Below, piece after piece: positions 1 through 7,616 of a stretch of DNA of 16,163 bases (within the stretch, counting starts at the first letter, position 1; each line of letters starts with the position of its first letter). Origin of the DNA: CAYLOP01 sp964385305 (GTDB lineage Bacteria; Chloroflexota; Anaerolineae; Anaerolineales; E44-bin32); contig CAYLOP010000063.1 in NCBI GenBank assembly GCA_964385305.1, forward strand, positions 1 through 16,163, given 5' to 3'. The notes below the pieces were generated by a model. It was not told the origin of the DNA and made no database searches. It worked only from the letters and a program-made list of their open reading frames with translations. The position numbers and the translations under genes are program-made.

Positions 1-40
1 GATTCCAGCTCTACTTGAATCAAGGGTATGATTATTCATC

Positions 41-1264
41 ATGGAGGCTATTACACTTTCCCAACAGCAAGCCTGCCGCTTCCTGGTTGCCTACCATGGG
101 CTGCTGCCGCCTCGAAATGCATCCGGAAAATCAGGTATTCTGGCATACATTCGGCGTGTGGGCTGTATTCAATTTGATCCCCTGAATATCGTCGGCCACA
201 ACCCGGAATTAGTCCTTCAATCACGCGTGTCGGATTTTCGCCCCAACATGCTGTGGGAACTGCTTTATGAGGACAGGGCGCTTCTCGATGGTTGGGACAA
301 GATGATGTCTATATACCCCGTAGAGGATTGGCGACACTTCAGGCGTCTAAGGGTTGCCGTGCCTCGAAGATTTGGGGATAGCCACGAAGCCATCGAGTCG
401 ATCCTCCCCGAAGTTCGACAGGAGATACAGGCGCGCGGCCCACTTTCCTCGATCGATTTAGATTTCGACAAGACCGTGGACTGGCCGTGGGGTCCGACAC
501 GGTTGGCGCGTGCCGCGTTGGAGAGCATGTATAACCGGGGTGAACTCATTATTCATCACAAAGTCCACACACGCAAAGTCTACGATTTTACACACCGACA
601 CATCCGTGAAGATCTGCTCTCCGCTGCGGATCCCAATCCGACAGAGGAGGCCTTTCATGATTGGTATGTCCAACGCCGGGTCGGGAGCGTGGGGTTGCTG
701 TGGGGGAGGTCGGGAGAGGCGTGGCTTGCGATGCATGGCATCAAGAGCGGGGAACGAAGAGCGGCAATTGACCGGCTCCTGTTTCAGGGGTGCCTGCGAA
801 AGGTGCGGGTTGATGGGATAAGCGCTGATCTCTTCATCCGAAAGGATGACGTGGCCTCGCTTGATATGATCGAGCAATTCGATCCCACCAATCTGCAGGC
901 TGCGATTCTGGCACCCTTGGACAACTTGCTCTGGGATCGGAAGTATATCGAAGCACTTTTCAATTTTCGGTATAGATGGGAAGTGTACAAGCCGGCGGGG
1001 GAGCGTGAGTTCGGATACTACGTGCTTCCCATCTTGTTCGGGGATTCATTCGTAGCTCGATTCGAGCCGGGACGTGACAAGCAGAGTGGAGCGCTTCTAA
1101 TCAAGAATTGGTGGTGGGAACTCGACGCGCATCCAACAGAGCAAATGCGCAAAGCCATTATTAACTGCTTCCAACAATTCCTCGCTTACCTCGAGGCAGA
1201 GTCTTTTCATCTTGACGACGCGCTAGCAAAGCAAAAAGGGATCGAGTGGCTGGTTCCTGGGTAG
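41..1264 (+). CDS. YcaQ/AlkX-like DNA glycosylase (HTH_42 winged-helix family)
   Basis: 407 aa, matching the usual length of the YcaQ (AlkX) branch of the HTH_42 family, monofunctional DNA glycosylases that excise bulky alkylated bases and unhook interstrand crosslinks. Residues 44-46 read QFD, at the place of the QxD catalytic motif of this branch (the AlkZ branch has QxQ). Other family marks are the N-terminal winged-helix region (about 8-60), WPWGPTRLARAALESMY (148-164), and the block LAPLDNLLWDRKYIEALF (290-307) leading to GYYVLPILFGD (325-335) and a tryptophan-rich LLIKNWWWE (352-360). The start at 41 follows an in-frame stop at 29-31; the RBS is poor (AAGGG at 22-26). The gene stands alone, 200 bp ahead of the aminotransferase. 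The family assignment is firm. The repair activity is inferred from the motif, and the natural lesion is unknown. Confidence 0.85.
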   Translation: MEAITLSQQQACRFLVAYHGLLPPRNASGKSGILAYIRRVGCIQFDPLNIVGHNPELVLQSRVSDFRPNMLWELLYEDRALLDGWDKMMSIYPVEDWRHFRRLRVAVPRRFGDSHEAIESILPEVRQEIQARGPLSSIDLDFDKTVDWPWGPTRLARAALESMYNRGELIIHHKVHTRKVYDFTHRHIREDLLSAADPNPTEEAFHDWYVQRRVGSVGLLWGRSGEAWLAMHGIKSGERRAAIDRLLFQGCLRKVRVDGISADLFIRKDDVASLDMIEQFDPTNLQAAILAPLDNLLWDRKYIEALFNFRYRWEVYKPAGEREFGYYVLPILFGDSFVARFEPGRDKQSGALLIKNWWWELDAHPTEQMRKAIINCFQQFLAYLEAESFHLDDALAKQKGIEWLVPG

Positions 1265-1464
1265 CGTTGTGGAGGATGGTGGATATAAAACGTGTAGGTA
1301 GCCCCTCTTCAATAGTAGGGTTACAATGGACTGCGTCAACCTCACATCATCGGTAATTCATCACGCGTGGGTATAGCACACCTCGGAAGTAGCTTTCTGT
1401 ATAGAATCAATAGACCTAATTGAGCGTATTTTACGTGGGGTCACCGTACTAAAGCAGAGGAGCG

Positions 1465-2667
1465 ATGGAGACAACGACTTTAATATCGCTTGAAGACCAA
1501 TACAACGCACACAACTACAAGCCACTGGATGTCGTCCTTGAGAGAGGCGAGGGCGTCTGGGTTTGGGATGTCGAGGGCAAGCGCTATATGGATTGCCTCA
1601 GTGCTTACTCCGCTGTCAACCAGGGACACGCCCACCCGCGCATCCTGAAAGCGATGACAGAGCAAGCGGCGAAGCTGCCGCTGACCTCGCGCGCATTTCG
1701 CAACGATCAATTGCCGCAGTTCGCACGGGAATTGTGTGACCTAACGGGCTACGAGATGATGCTCCCGATGAACACGGGCGCAGAAGCCGTGGAGACGGCG
1801 TTGAAAGCGGCGCGCAAGTGGGGTTATGAGATCAAGGGTGTGCCGGATGGCGAGGCGGAGATCCTCGCGTGCACCGGCAATTTCCATGGGCGCACTATTA
1901 CGATTATCTCTTTCACATCTGAAGAGCAGTACCGGGAGGGATTCTCACCTTACACGCCGGGATTCCGACTGATACCGTATGGCGATATAAGGGCGCTGGA
2001 GGGTGCGATCACGTCCAATACCGTCGCTTTTCTAGTGGAACCCATCCAAGGCGAGGGCGGGGTGATCGTGCCTCCCGAGGGGTATCTCAGGAGCGTCCAA
2101 GAGCTTTGCAGCCAGAGAAATGTGCTTCTCATCGCAGACGAGATTCAAACAGGCCTCGGGCGAACGGGGAAGCTTTTTGCATGCGATTGGGAGGACGTCA
2201 AGCCGGACGTGGTGGTGATTGGCAAGGCGCTTTCGGGCGGCTTCTACCCGGTCTCAGCCGTCCTCGCAAGCCGGGAGGTGCTGGGGGTCTTTCGACCTGG
2301 CGACCATGGATCCACCTTCGGTGGGAATCCCATTGGATGCGCTGTAGCGAGGGAGGCGCTGCGTGTGCTCGTTGAAGAGGGATTGTTCGAGCGAGCTGCA
2401 GAATTAGGCGATTACATGCTGACACGCCTCGAAGCGATCCCGAGTTCTCGAATTCAAGATGTGCGGGGGAAAGGACTTCTCATTGGTGTCGAGCTGAAAC
2501 CGGATGCCGGCGGGGCTCGGCGGTTCTGTGAAGCGTTGAAAGACACTGGTCTTCTCTGCAAGGAGACGCATGAGAATGTGATCCGATTTGCGCCACCGCT
2601 TGTCATCACTCGCGAAGAGGTGGATTGGGCGCTGGAGCGTATCGAGGAGATCCTGACGTCGCTTTAA
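1465..2667 (+). CDS. rocD: Ornithine aminotransferase (ornithine--oxo-acid transaminase)
   Basis: 400 aa, full length for this class III, PLP-dependent enzyme. It moves the delta-amino group of L-ornithine to 2-oxoglutarate, giving glutamate 5-semialdehyde (which cyclises to pyrroline-5-carboxylate) and glutamate, in the cytosol. The N-terminal half is very close to known ornithine aminotransferases: NYKPLDVVLERGEGVWVWD (17-35) and AYSAVNQGHAHPRI (47-60). The PLP site is visible: ADEIQTGLGRTG (224-235) with Asp225, and the Schiff-base lysine Lys254 in VIGKALSGGFYPVSA. STFGGNPIGCA (283-293) closes the cofactor pocket. The start ATG follows AGAGGAG at 1456-1462, with short spacing. A hairpin terminator lies about 45 bp after the stop. 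The next gene is also an ornithine-type enzyme, pointing to ornithine/proline use. I see no arginase or arginine deiminase in the window. Confidence 0.95.
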   Translation: METTTLISLEDQYNAHNYKPLDVVLERGEGVWVWDVEGKRYMDCLSAYSAVNQGHAHPRILKAMTEQAAKLPLTSRAFRNDQLPQFARELCDLTGYEMMLPMNTGAEAVETALKAARKWGYEIKGVPDGEAEILACTGNFHGRTITIISFTSEEQYREGFSPYTPGFRLIPYGDIRALEGAITSNTVAFLVEPIQGEGGVIVPPEGYLRSVQELCSQRNVLLIADEIQTGLGRTGKLFACDWEDVKPDVVVIGKALSGGFYPVSAVLASREVLGVFRPGDHGSTFGGNPIGCAVAREALRVLVEEGLFERAAELGDYMLTRLEAIPSSRIQDVRGKGLLIGVELKPDAGGARRFCEALKDTGLLCKETHENVIRFAPPLVITREEVDWALERIEEILTSL

Positions 2668-2711
2668 ACCAATATGCGCAATGAAGCCGATTTACAGATT
2701 GGGTTGTTTTC

Positions 2712-2745
2712 CGAAGGGGTTGCAGACCCCTTCGATTTCGTTTCC
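2712..2745 (+). terminator. Rho-independent terminator after the aminotransferase gene
   Basis: A perfect 9-bp stem, CGAAGGGGT (2712-2720) pairing with ACCCCTTCG (2726-2734), has a 5-nt loop (TGCAG) and is followed by the T-rich tail ATTTCGTTTCC. It sits 45 bp after the stop of the aminotransferase and should end that transcript before the cyclodeaminase gene. Confidence 0.75.
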
Positions 2746-2858
2746 TAACAAAGTCACGCAGGGTTGATCGGCGCGTTGCCGCACCGGGAGTATTTGTATG
2801 TCAGCACCGGGCGCATTTTAGACGAGTGTAAATGGATCCTGCATCGATCTCTAAACAG

Positions 2859-2887
2859 TTGACGTTTCATGGGTATCGTGCTTTATT
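2859..2887 (+). promoter_or_regulatory. Possible sigma70-type promoter of the cyclodeaminase gene
   Basis: TTGACG (2859-2864, five of six bases of the -35 consensus) is followed after 17 bp by TTTATT (2882-2887, four of six of the -10). The start point would fall near 2893-2895, giving a very short leader that just includes the RBS at 2897-2903. The terminator upstream makes a promoter in this gap likely, but the -10 match is weak, so the exact placement is uncertain. Confidence 0.3.
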
Positions 2888-2896
2888 TCCGATGTC

Positions 2897-2903
2897 AAGG
2901 AGG
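2897..2903 (+). promoter_or_regulatory. RBS that decides the start of the cyclodeaminase gene
   Basis: A full AAGGAGG lies 4 nt before the ATG at 2908. The longer reading from ATG 2869 adds 13 residues (MGIVLYFRCQGGI) that have no RBS in front and would lie across the candidate promoter, so 2908 is preferred. Confidence 0.75.
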
Positions 2904-2907
2904 CATC

Positions 2908-3885
2908 ATGAGCGAGAACAGGTTACTTTACCTCTCCCAGGCCGGTGTCGAGTCGGTCGGGCTGACGATGGCAGAGATTATTGATGCATTAGAACAGGCT
3001 TTTCATGAGAAGGGCGAGGGCCGTGTAGAGATGCCGCCTAAACCGGGCATCCATCCGGGTGAAGGCGACAACTTCATCCACGCTATGCCAGCCTACATCC
3101 CGGCGTTGAAATCTGCCGGGGTTAAATGGGTAAGCGGTTTCCCAGAGAATTACAAGCGGGGTCTACCCTACATAACTGGCCTGCTCATCCTCAACGATGT
3201 CGAGACCGGATTGCCGATCTCAGTGATGGACTGTGTCTGGATCACCGCTATGCGTACGGCAGCAGCAACAGCAATAGCGGCACGGCATCTTGCGAGACCT
3301 GAGTCGAAAGTTGTCGGCGTGTTGGGATGCGGTGTGCAGGGTCGTACAAATGTAGAGGCGCTAGATGTGCTCTTCCCACTAGAGCGAGTAATGGCCTACG
3401 ATGTGGACGAGGGAGTTGCACGCGCCTACGCCGAGGATATGAGCGGTCGTTTCGATCTTGATGTGACCGTCGTGAGTCATCCTGAGCAGGCAGTGAAAAG
3501 CTGCGATATCGTCGTCACAGCCGGGCCAATATTGAAGGAACCGCATCGCACCATCTTGGCCGGTTGGATGGAAGAGGGGGCATTTGCCTCGTTGGTGGAT
3601 TTTGATTCATACTGGCACCCCGATGCGATGAAACAGGCGGCAAAATTCTGCACGGATGATATTCCGCAACTGCTGCACTACAAGGAGGTTGGTTACTTTC
3701 AGGATATTCCGCCGATCTATGCCGATCTAGGCGCGTTGGTCACAGGTGAGAAACCGGGGCGCGAGACGCCCAAAGAGCGCACGATGACGGCCAACCTTGG
3801 CCTTGCGCTGGACGACATGGCCGTAGCGCCTCTGATATACAAGCTGGCAATTGAAAAAGGTATCGGGACCTGGTTGGAGCTCTAG
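2908..3885 (+). CDS. Ornithine cyclodeaminase / mu-crystallin family protein
   Basis: 325 aa from the preferred start, typical of the family. The classic reaction converts L-ornithine to L-proline and ammonia with bound NAD(H). Relatives are alanine dehydrogenases, ketimine or pyrroline-2-carboxylate reductases and opine-type enzymes, so the substrate cannot be fixed from sequence. Visible family features are GVKWVSGFPENYKRGLP (71-87) with Lys73 at the position of the conserved active-site lysine, MDCVWITAMRTAAATAIAA (107-125) with Arg116, the Rossmann motif VVGVLGCGVQGRTN (135-148; GxGxxG), Asp231 in SLVDFDSYW at the place of the catalytic aspartate, and LGLALDDMAVAPLIYKLA (297-314) near the C-terminus. 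It follows the ornithine aminotransferase in the same direction but behind a terminator, so co-regulation is possible rather than co-transcription. True ornithine cyclodeaminase activity is plausible from context but unproven. Confidence 0.85.
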   Translation: MSENRLLYLSQAGVESVGLTMAEIIDALEQAFHEKGEGRVEMPPKPGIHPGEGDNFIHAMPAYIPALKSAGVKWVSGFPENYKRGLPYITGLLILNDVETGLPISVMDCVWITAMRTAAATAIAARHLARPESKVVGVLGCGVQGRTNVEALDVLFPLERVMAYDVDEGVARAYAEDMSGRFDLDVTVVSHPEQAVKSCDIVVTAGPILKEPHRTILAGWMEEGAFASLVDFDSYWHPDAMKQAAKFCTDDIPQLLHYKEVGYFQDIPPIYADLGALVTGEKPGRETPKERTMTANLGLALDDMAVAPLIYKLAIEKGIGTWLEL

Positions 3886-3993
3886 TATTGTGGCTCGGCT
3901 GGCGACTATCGGAGAACATTGCATCCTTGAGATAGGCACAGTCATTTTAGGGGATGTGGTTGAACGTGCCCGTTATTGCGTGTAGCCACAATA
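3886..3993. repeat. 10-bp inverted repeat spanning the gap after the cyclodeaminase gene
   Basis: TATTGTGGCT (3886-3895) begins at the first base after the stop codon, and its exact reverse complement AGCCACAATA lies at 3984-3993, 88 bp away. It could be the ends of a small non-autonomous element or the base of a long RNA stem, but a match of this length at this spacing can also occur by chance. No target-site duplication is evident. Confidence 0.3.
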
Positions 3994-4083
3994 ATTATGC
4001 AGTTTGGATCCGTAATTGATGGACTGGACACGGCAAAACCATAAAGATCCGACCGTGGAAATCAAGAACTCACCGGTGGATCG

Positions 4084-4431
4084 ATGACATTTGCTGCGGC
4101 GTTTGCAATCATTGTAGGTATAGGCATGATTGGACAATGGACATTTTCGTTGATCTCCAAGCAAGTACCGGAGATTCAAGATGAACCCATTCGGATTGCT
4201 TTTCACATCGCGGCGGAGATGGCGACCGCATTGTGCTTGATCGTCGCAGGAATTGGACTTATAGCAGCCCAACACTGGGGCGCATACGTCTTTCTCGTCG
4301 CGGTTGGCATGTTGTTCTATACTGCCATCGTCAGTCCAGGCTATTTTGCACAGCGGGGCCAATGGATATGGCTGGGAATTTTCTTGGTCTTGATCATCCT
4401 TGGTCTTATCAGCATCGTCCTTGTTGTCTGA
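4084..4431 (+). CDS. Small four-helix membrane protein, unknown function
   Basis: 115 aa, almost wholly hydrophobic. About four membrane helices can be seen, at residues 2-24, 38-60, 64-84 and 94-115, with the charged stretch SKQVPEIQDEPIR (25-37) forming the first loop. There is no signal cleavage site and no catalytic motif, and I cannot name a family. The RBS is weak (GGTGGA ahead of ATG 4084). The next gene, 40 bp downstream, also codes a small membrane protein, so the two may form one unit. The length, helix spacing and lack of stops support a real gene over the opposite-strand ORF across the same bases. Confidence 0.7.
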   Translation: MTFAAAFAIIVGIGMIGQWTFSLISKQVPEIQDEPIRIAFHIAAEMATALCLIVAGIGLIAAQHWGAYVFLVAVGMLFYTAIVSPGYFAQRGQWIWLGIFLVLIILGLISIVLVV

Positions 4432-4471
4432 CTTGTCTGGGTGGTTGTCTTTGAAATGCTGAGAAGGTTGG

Positions 4472-4945
4472 ATGTCGATAATTCATGATAAGCGTTTCCT
4501 GGTTGCCGTATTCCTCGTCGCCGAGATCGTCGCCACGGGAATGGGGATGGGCGTGCCGATATTCAACATCCTTCTGGGATTTGTGGTGGGGTGGTATCTT
4601 CCACGCGTCTTATCGATGCAATCCTTGCGGCTTTCTCGTGCGTTTCAAGGGGTGCTGCGCGTTGCCTTGCTCACCTCCAGTTTCACTGTCCTTCTCATGG
4701 CGGTCATTTGGCTACCGACGATCAACATACTTATCGAGCCTGGACGGGATCTAGCCAACTTCGGCATTCCGATGATCCTTTACGAACCACGGGCAAGCTT
4801 CATTGGATGGATTGTCCTCATGGTCTTGATATCACCGTTTCTTCAGGTCCTTACAACCGTGTTCGGCGCGAGTGTGTTCATGGCGCGTGCGGTAGCAGAA
4901 AACCAGGACGATGCTGCGAGCGTAACGCATCCATCAGCCGAGTAG
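4472..4945 (+). CDS. Small membrane protein, unknown function
   Basis: 157 aa with about four hydrophobic segments: 9-25, 27-46, 60-83 and 109-138. A more polar loop, EPGRDLANFGIPMILYEPRAS (89-109), lies between helices three and four. The C-terminal 15 residues (AENQDDAASVTHPSAE region) are polar and acidic. No known motif is visible. It lies 40 bp after another four-helix membrane protein and 75 bp before an 87-aa soluble protein, all co-directional, so the three may be one operon. The RBS is poor (GAGAAGG about 8 nt before the ATG). Overlapping ORFs in other frames here lack a hydrophobic or codon pattern and are shadows. Confidence 0.7.
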   Translation: MSIIHDKRFLVAVFLVAEIVATGMGMGVPIFNILLGFVVGWYLPRVLSMQSLRLSRAFQGVLRVALLTSSFTVLLMAVIWLPTINILIEPGRDLANFGIPMILYEPRASFIGWIVLMVLISPFLQVLTTVFGASVFMARAVAENQDDAASVTHPSAE

Positions 4946-5007
4946 CTCTCATTCGTATTATCACTGTCACAGCCTTGCAGTCTCTACCTCGCTGCATCCA
5001 ATTTCAT

Positions 5008-5015
5008 GGGAGGGG
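5008..5015 (+). promoter_or_regulatory. RBS that decides the start of the 87-aa gene
   Basis: GGGAGGGG lies 5 nt before the ATG at 5021. The alternative ATG at 5006 overlaps this RBS and has none of its own, so translation most likely begins at 5021. Confidence 0.65.
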
Positions 5016-5020
5016 AAAAG

Positions 5021-5284
5021 ATGCCCGTTCAATCGGAATTCAGTCTCAAGGTGGGGGAATCCACGCCGATAAAAAGAGGTTTTTTCCGGGATCAGAGACT
5101 CGTTTATGCGGGGATGCCTGATGAGAATGTCTATTCCTTTGCTCTCACCTTCACACAAGGCTACAACTCATCGGCGTATAATCTATACTTCCTGGCAAAC
5201 AACTATGAATTGACGCTGCTTGATCAGCGTCTGATCATCCTGCGAGTAGATCCGCATCAGATCCGATTTCGTTTCGAGCGTTGA
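5021..5284 (+). CDS. Conserved-looking 87-aa hypothetical protein
   Basis: 87 aa from the preferred ATG, starting MPVQSEFSLKVGES. No signal peptide or membrane helix is seen. The C-terminal half alternates hydrophobic and polar residues (AYNLYFLANNYELTLLDQRL and then IILRVDPHQIRFRFER), which suggests beta strands in a small compact domain. I do not recognise the family. It has the strongest RBS in this part of the window, which favours a real gene. It is followed after 84 bp by the methyltransferase and preceded by two small membrane proteins. The neighbours give no clear hint of function. Confidence 0.6.
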   Translation: MPVQSEFSLKVGESTPIKRGFFRDQRLVYAGMPDENVYSFALTFTQGYNSSAYNLYFLANNYELTLLDQRLIILRVDPHQIRFRFER

Positions 5285-5368
5285 AAGGAGCATGAGCGAG
5301 CAACCTTGTGCTGATCGAGACAGCGCTGATGGAGGCAAAGCAGTCGCTGTGCATATGGGGGCTTGAGG

Positions 5369-6151
5369 ATGGATATTCTCTCTCATAATCGAGATGCCTG
5401 GGACCGATATGTCGAGCAGGGCAACCGCTGGACAGTACCTGTGAGCCATGAGGAGATTCAGGCCGCGCGACGCGGAGATTGGCAGATCTACCTGACCGAA
5501 AGCAAGCCCGTTCCGAGAGCATGGTTTCCGGAGTCGCTCTCCGGCGTGGAGGTCCTTTGTCTTGCGTCGGGAGGCGGTCAGCAGGGTCCGATCCTGGCGG
5601 CTGCCGGTGCGAGTGTGACGGTCTTTGATAACGCCCCCAAACAACTCGAGCGCGATCGCCAGTTGGCTGCGCGGAAAGGCCTCGCGCTGGAGACCATGCT
5701 GGGTGACATGCGTGATCTCTCCGAGTTCTTGGACAAGCGCTTCGATCTGATTGTCCATCCTGTATCGAATCTGTTCGTCTCGGATGTTCATCCGGTTTGG
5801 GCTGAGGCCTACCGCGTACTCCGGCCAGGTGGATATCTACTCTCAGGTTTTCTGAATCCCGTAGAATACATCTTCGATCCGAAAGCAGCTGAGCGGGGTG
5901 AGTTCATCGTGAAATATTCGCTCCCTTACTCCGATGTTGAGAGTATATCGGAAGAGGAGCGGCGTGATCGATATGGGAATGATGAGGCGATTGAATTCAG
6001 CCACACGCTCGACGATCAGATTGGTGGTCAGCTTGAAGCAGGTTTTGTGCTGGTTGTTTTTTATGAGAGCCGCCGGGAAAGCGAACCCATCGCAAAGGTT
6101 ATGCCTTCGTACATAGCTACGCGTGCTGTGAAACCTGAGACAAGTGTGTAG
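5369..6151 (+). CDS. Class I SAM-dependent methyltransferase
   Basis: 260 aa. Methyl transfer from S-adenosylmethionine is shown by motif I, EVLCLASGGGQQGPILAAAG (61-80), the acidic residue ending strand 2 (Asp87 in VTVFDN), GDMRDL (112-117) and RFDLIVH (124-130), and the post-motif LRPGGYLLSG (151-160). It looks like a small-molecule or unassigned methyltransferase of the Methyltransf_11/25 type; the acceptor is unknown. The C-terminal third (RDRYGNDEAIEFSHTLDD...) is usual for uncharacterised members in this group. The start at ATG 5369 is chosen over the TTG at 5363 (two residues longer); GGGGG at 5357-5361 may act as a weak RBS. A short 24-codon frame (5292-5366) ends just ahead of it. 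A strong palindromic terminator lies about 195 bp downstream. Confidence 0.85.
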   Translation: MDILSHNRDAWDRYVEQGNRWTVPVSHEEIQAARRGDWQIYLTESKPVPRAWFPESLSGVEVLCLASGGGQQGPILAAAGASVTVFDNAPKQLERDRQLAARKGLALETMLGDMRDLSEFLDKRFDLIVHPVSNLFVSDVHPVWAEAYRVLRPGGYLLSGFLNPVEYIFDPKAAERGEFIVKYSLPYSDVESISEEERRDRYGNDEAIEFSHTLDDQIGGQLEAGFVLVVFYESRRESEPIAKVMPSYIATRAVKPETSV

Positions 6152-6455
6152 CACATCATTCGCTGTCTTAACCCGCACCAGAATGCAAGGTTCAAACAGC
6201 TGCCATAATCCCGGTCAGTTCGCGCCCATAGCATGCGAGCGAACCATGATTTGTCACGCCGAGTGCCTCTCGCAGCAAGTATTAATATTGCATTAATCCC
6301 CTGAAAGTCCTCTTGATGATCGCCTGTATCGGCTGGTAAACTCTAAAAACGTGGTTTGCGGCGCCGCAAACCACGTTTTATATAAATCCCATATGCGAAT
6401 GCTGCCTCTAAAGGTTGTGGTAGTAAATCTAGTCGCATGATGAAGGTTTGTTTGC
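6152..6455. other. Intergenic region of 304 bp with terminator-like palindrome and AT-rich dyad
   Basis: No open frame here looks coding. It holds a weak 6-bp hairpin GTTCGC/GCGAAC (6218-6244) soon after the methyltransferase stop, an AT-rich near-palindrome around 6275-6291 (GCAAG-TATTAATA-TTGC) with the repeat ATTAAT at 6281 and 6292, and the strong 34-bp palindrome at 6346-6379. The last 75 bp should hold the leader of the hydrolase gene; I see no convincing promoter there. Confidence 0.5.
6346..6379. terminator. 34-bp perfect palindrome, likely bidirectional terminator
   Basis: The left arm AAAACGTGGTTTGCGGC (6346-6362) is followed with no spacer by its exact reverse complement (6363-6379). 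The GC core and A-run/T-run flanks (TTTTATAT on the + side, TTTTTAGAG on the - side) give a terminator shape in both directions. In RNA the central GGCGCC would open into a small loop. As every gene in the window runs on the + strand, the - strand function would have no evident client. A protein-binding palindrome or a dispersed repeat is the alternative. Confidence 0.7.
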
Positions 6456-7385
6456 ATGTCCCTGAATTGGATCAAAACGGCTTCAAGTGTATTGATGGCT
6501 TTATCGATGGTTTCCGTGGGAGGGCCGCTCCTGGGCGAGTTGGTAGCAACGAGCGCACCGATCTTCACACTCCGTGATTCACGCTCCGTCAAGGCTTTGG
6601 GTCTTGCGTACGAAACCGTTTCTTTCTTGACAAGTGATGGGCTCACCTTGCGGGGGTGGCTTTTCCTAGCAGAGAATCAGGACGCCCCAGCGATCCTTTA
6701 CGCACCCGCAACCTCCCAAGATTTGCGTTCCGGCATCTCGTTGGTTTCGCCGCTGCATAAGGCCGGTTTCCATGTGCTGCTATTCAGCTATCGTGGGCAT
6801 GGCTTCAGCGATGGGAACCGTTTCGGTTTCACCTACGGTGCGCTGGAGAGTGTGGATGTGGACGCTGCTGTGCGCTATCTCACCGAAGCGCGCGGGCTCG
6901 ATCGCATCGGCGTGATGGGGCATTCGGCGGGCGCTGTGAGTGTGATACTGAGTGCTGCGCGTAATCCAGACATCGACGCCGTCGTGGCAGCCTCGCCGTT
7001 CAACAACGTGGAGGAGGTTTGGGAAACCAATCGGCCGGCAATATTCCCCAAGCCAATGCTCGATATGGCGATGAGCTTTTCGGAATTACGCAAAGGGTTC
7101 TCACGGGATGAAGTACGCCCTGAGGATGTCATCGCACACATCTCTCCCCGACCCTTCCTGCTCATCCATGGCAGTGAAGATAGGCGGGTCACCGAAGAGC
7201 AGGCGATGCCTTTATTCTCTGCAGCAGAGGCTCCCAAGCAGATGTGGATCGTGGATGGCGCCGACCACGCCGAAATACGTTCGCCTGTACTGGATGAGCT
7301 GGTGGGTGACATCATCGAGTTTTTCAATGGAGCATTCCTTGGGCAGGCTGATAAGGTGTCACACCAAAGCGTTAAACGTGTCTGA
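6456..7385 (+). CDS. Alpha/beta hydrolase with N-terminal membrane anchor
   Basis: 309 aa. The alpha/beta-hydrolase fold is shown by the nucleophile elbow GHSAG (155-159, Ser157), the likely acid Asp242 in LLIHGSEDRRV (235-245), and His271 in IVDGADHAEIRS (265-276), giving a complete Ser-Asp-His triad in correct order. The strand-turn SYRGHGFSDG (111-120) is the oxyanion region usual in the BAAT/YqkD/FrsA-like hydrolases. Residues 10-32 are hydrophobic (SSVLMALSMVSVGGPLLGEL) and act as an uncleaved anchor or signal peptide, so the enzyme probably faces the outside or sits at the membrane. The substrate is unknown; esterase, lipase or peptidase activity is possible. The RBS is modest (GAAGG, 6442-6446 region). 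A terminator upstream isolates it as its own unit. Confidence 0.85.
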   Translation: MSLNWIKTASSVLMALSMVSVGGPLLGELVATSAPIFTLRDSRSVKALGLAYETVSFLTSDGLTLRGWLFLAENQDAPAILYAPATSQDLRSGISLVSPLHKAGFHVLLFSYRGHGFSDGNRFGFTYGALESVDVDAAVRYLTEARGLDRIGVMGHSAGAVSVILSAARNPDIDAVVAASPFNNVEEVWETNRPAIFPKPMLDMAMSFSELRKGFSRDEVRPEDVIAHISPRPFLLIHGSEDRRVTEEQAMPLFSAAEAPKQMWIVDGADHAEIRSPVLDELVGDIIEFFNGAFLGQADKVSHQSVKRV

Positions 7386-7602
7386 GGAAGGCCCCTTTGC
7401 GCTACAAACCTCGCTTGAGTTGGTTAGACCCATGCACAATGTCGGATATAACAATTATTTGGCTTGAAAGAGACCTTCGGGCTGGTTGCGGATTAGGCCG
7501 CCCAACAATCAAGCCTCTAGATACAAATATAGCGCAAGTGGACTACGTTGACGTGTATCTCGACGGTCATGGTTAAACCGAATGAGATGGTCAGCCTTTG
7601 CC

Positions 7603-7608
7603 AAGGAG
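7603..7608 (+). promoter_or_regulatory. RBS that decides a GTG start for degV
   Basis: AAGGAG lies 8 nt before GTG 7617. Reading from GTG gives MHIVTDSGADL, the normal N-terminus of DegV proteins. A TTG start at 7548 would add 23 unrelated residues. Confidence 0.8.
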
Positions 7609-7616
7609 AGATAGCA

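Noticed and set aside
4591..5121. 176-codon + strand ORF overlapping the second membrane protein and the 87-aa gene
   Set aside because: It runs through two better-supported genes, lacks an RBS and shows no hydrophobic or domain pattern.
5183..5791. 202-codon ORF on the - strand over the methyltransferase
   Set aside because: The + strand has clear SAM-binding motifs; the - strand frame has no recognisable domain.
7548..7578. TTGACG followed by a TTAAAC-like -10 upstream of degV
   Set aside because: The spacing is 19 bp and the -10 is poor; not convincing as a promoter.
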